Shown: in pieces, positions 63,117 to 64,000 of the stretch
Numbering within the stretch: position 1 is the stretch's first letter
Layout of the letters: the number at the start of each line of letters is the position of its first letter
Source: Saccharicrinis aurantiacus
GTDB lineage: Bacteria > Bacteroidota > Bacteroidia > Bacteroidales > Marinilabiliaceae
Direction of reading: 5' to 3'
NCBI RefSeq assembly: GCF_001660705.2
Contig: NZ_LYBV02000022.1
Location: 1 to 64,000 of the forward strand
DNA length: 64,000 nucleotides
Notes under the pieces: generated by a model
Told to the model about the DNA's origin: nothing
The model's database searches: none
The model's input: only the letters and a program-made list of their open reading frames with translations
Made by a program: the position numbers and the translations under genes

Positions 63117-63731
63117 AACTGGGTTCGCAGTATGCATCAATAATAAACTCCCTTGCACATTCCACTGCCTCTCAAACAAGCCCAAGAAACAACTAACTAC
63201 ACAAGCGCGAAACAATGGTTCACCTATCAAAATATGCATCACACAAATGTTGATATCTTGAACCACTGGCGAAAAGTACCTCCTCCGAAATTTTGATGGT
63301 ATGCCTCACTGCCCAAAATACCAACAACATAAACGGGAAGGCTCAACCATGAGGCGAAAATGGTATCCCATAAATCTAGATGGTTCATATTCGCCGAAAA
63401 AATCGAAAAAACATTTTGTAAATACCATTTTGTCCGAAATTTAGTACTAAAACATGTCGGTAAAGGTAGTTTTAGCCACCCATACAGCCCATCTCCTATT
63501 ACACATTGCTACTTTTTTATTGATAATACCACATTACGCAAATGTAAAAGGTACTTACACCGCCACATCACTAGTTCAACATTTTGTTGGTGGGCTATCT
63601 ACACGAAAAATGCCTATTCCATACCTAATAATAAATTTAGTACCTTACTAACTATAGGGTTTATAATTCACTTTGAAATTATAGGAAACAGATTATCAAG
63701 CAATATAAAAACTCCTTAAAATTGAAATAAA
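63117..63731. other. Non-coding or degenerate region before the NmrA-like gene
   Basis: About 600 bases without a supported gene; several short frames (60-120 codons) have no recognisable features and overlap on both strands. AAAATGGTAT (63357-63366) and ATACCATTTT (63422-63431) form a spaced inverted repeat, with GGCGAA (63353) and TTCGCC (63390) nested in it. It could be the remains of a broken gene. Confidence 0.4.
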
Positions 63732-64000
63732 ATGACTACACAAAAAATTGCAGTAACAACAGCAAGCGGAAATTTAGGAAGTACCATTATAAAACACCTA
63801 ATAAGCGAAATAGGTGCAGAAAATATAGTTGGTATAGCACGCACCCCTGAAAAAGCGAAATCACTTGGCGTTGAAATCAGAAAAGGAGATTATAACAATA
63901 AGGAAGATTTTACAGAAGCATTAAAAGGTATTGATGCTGTACTTCTGGTATCAGGTATGGATCATCCAGATAAACGTATTCAACAACATCGTAATGTAAT
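63732..64000 (+). CDS. NmrA-like NAD(P)-binding protein (quinone oxidoreductase QOR2-type), truncated by the window end
   Basis: The first 89 residues of a short-chain dehydrogenase/NmrA-like protein. The Rossmann start is IAVTTASGNLGSTIIKHLI, with VGIARTPEKAKSLGVEIRKGDYN then GIDAVLLVSG, typical of NAD(P)H:quinone reductase 2/YtfG relatives. The expected first NAD motif GxTGxxG is here TASGNLG. The rest of the gene lies beyond position 64000. Confidence 0.82.
   Translation, partial: MTTQKIAVTTASGNLGSTIIKHLISEIGAENIVGIARTPEKAKSLGVEIRKGDYNNKEDFTEALKGIDAVLLVSGMDHPDKRIQQHRNV

Noticed and set aside
63003-63719. Overlapping 63-119-codon ORFs in the last gap
   Set aside because: They overlap on both strands, match no family, and lie over a probable repeat element with raised GC, which lengthens chance frames.
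1-64000. CRISPR array or defence island
   Set aside because: No regularly spaced repeats or Cas-like, restriction or toxin-antitoxin genes were seen.

Overview
The window reads as chromosome from a low-GC, marine-type member of the Bacteroidota, probably near the Marinilabiliales/Bacteroidales. The evidence is: Bacteroidota promoters of the TTG-N19-TAnnTTTG type; an S46 dipeptidyl peptidase; a sulfatase with a type IX secretion (T9SS) tail; families largely confined to the phylum (DUF3822, DUF2520, DUF4202, DUF6263); a TonB receptor with a carboxypeptidase-like N-terminal domain; and a GH117/GH2 pair typical of red-algal galactan degradation. I see no phage, transposase, CRISPR array or rRNA operon.

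1-13 kb is mostly housekeeping. It holds a tmRNA gene (tag GENNYALAA), aroQ-pyk, xerD, an rsmD/DUF3822/pseudopilin-like operon, a RecD2-like helicase, a sulfur-redox operon (CoA-disulfide reductase fused to a rhodanese, plus two free rhodaneses), a Tyr-Thr-Gly tRNA operon with a textbook promoter, a DUF2520 reductase, a flavodoxin and a Trm11-like methylase. 13-25 kb has kdsC-ubiA-maf followed by a DPP11-type peptidase, then an AsmA protein, an omega-amidase-type nitrilase, an Omp85-like barrel, a glycosyltransferase and an ECF sigma factor with a small partner. 25-31 kb has an FKBP lipoprotein, PhoH, MazG and an SLC12-type transporter.

31-38 kb is the most accessory-looking block: GH117 and GH2 lipoprotein glycosidases opposed by a membrane-anchored TPR/LuxR-type regulator and an MFS transporter. 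This looks like a small glycan-utilisation locus without its own SusC/SusD pair. 38-49 kb contains an FUSC transporter, YhcH, a MerR-B12 photosensor-like regulator, a triple-FAS1 lipoprotein, yicC-gmk-nadD, DUF4202 and an S41 protease.

49-64 kb has an EvgS-like sensor kinase without an adjacent response regulator, a TonB-dependent receptor preceded by LytTR-like tandem direct repeats, DoxX, lipocalin, an EEP nuclease, a double-CDGSH protein, a DEAD-box helicase, a Tat aldo/keto reductase, a T9SS sulfatase, DUF6263 and an RsmI-like methyltransferase. It ends with about 0.8 kb of non-coding DNA carrying a probable Bacteroidota intergenic repeat, then a truncated NmrA-like reductase.

No single novel defence or mobile system stands out. 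The best leads are the tandem direct repeats at 53.5 kb, the GH117/GH2/TPR-LuxR block, the MerR-B12 protein with an altered cobalamin motif, and the DUF3822/pseudopilin-like pair. All identifications come from reading sequence and remembered family motifs; no database search was run.
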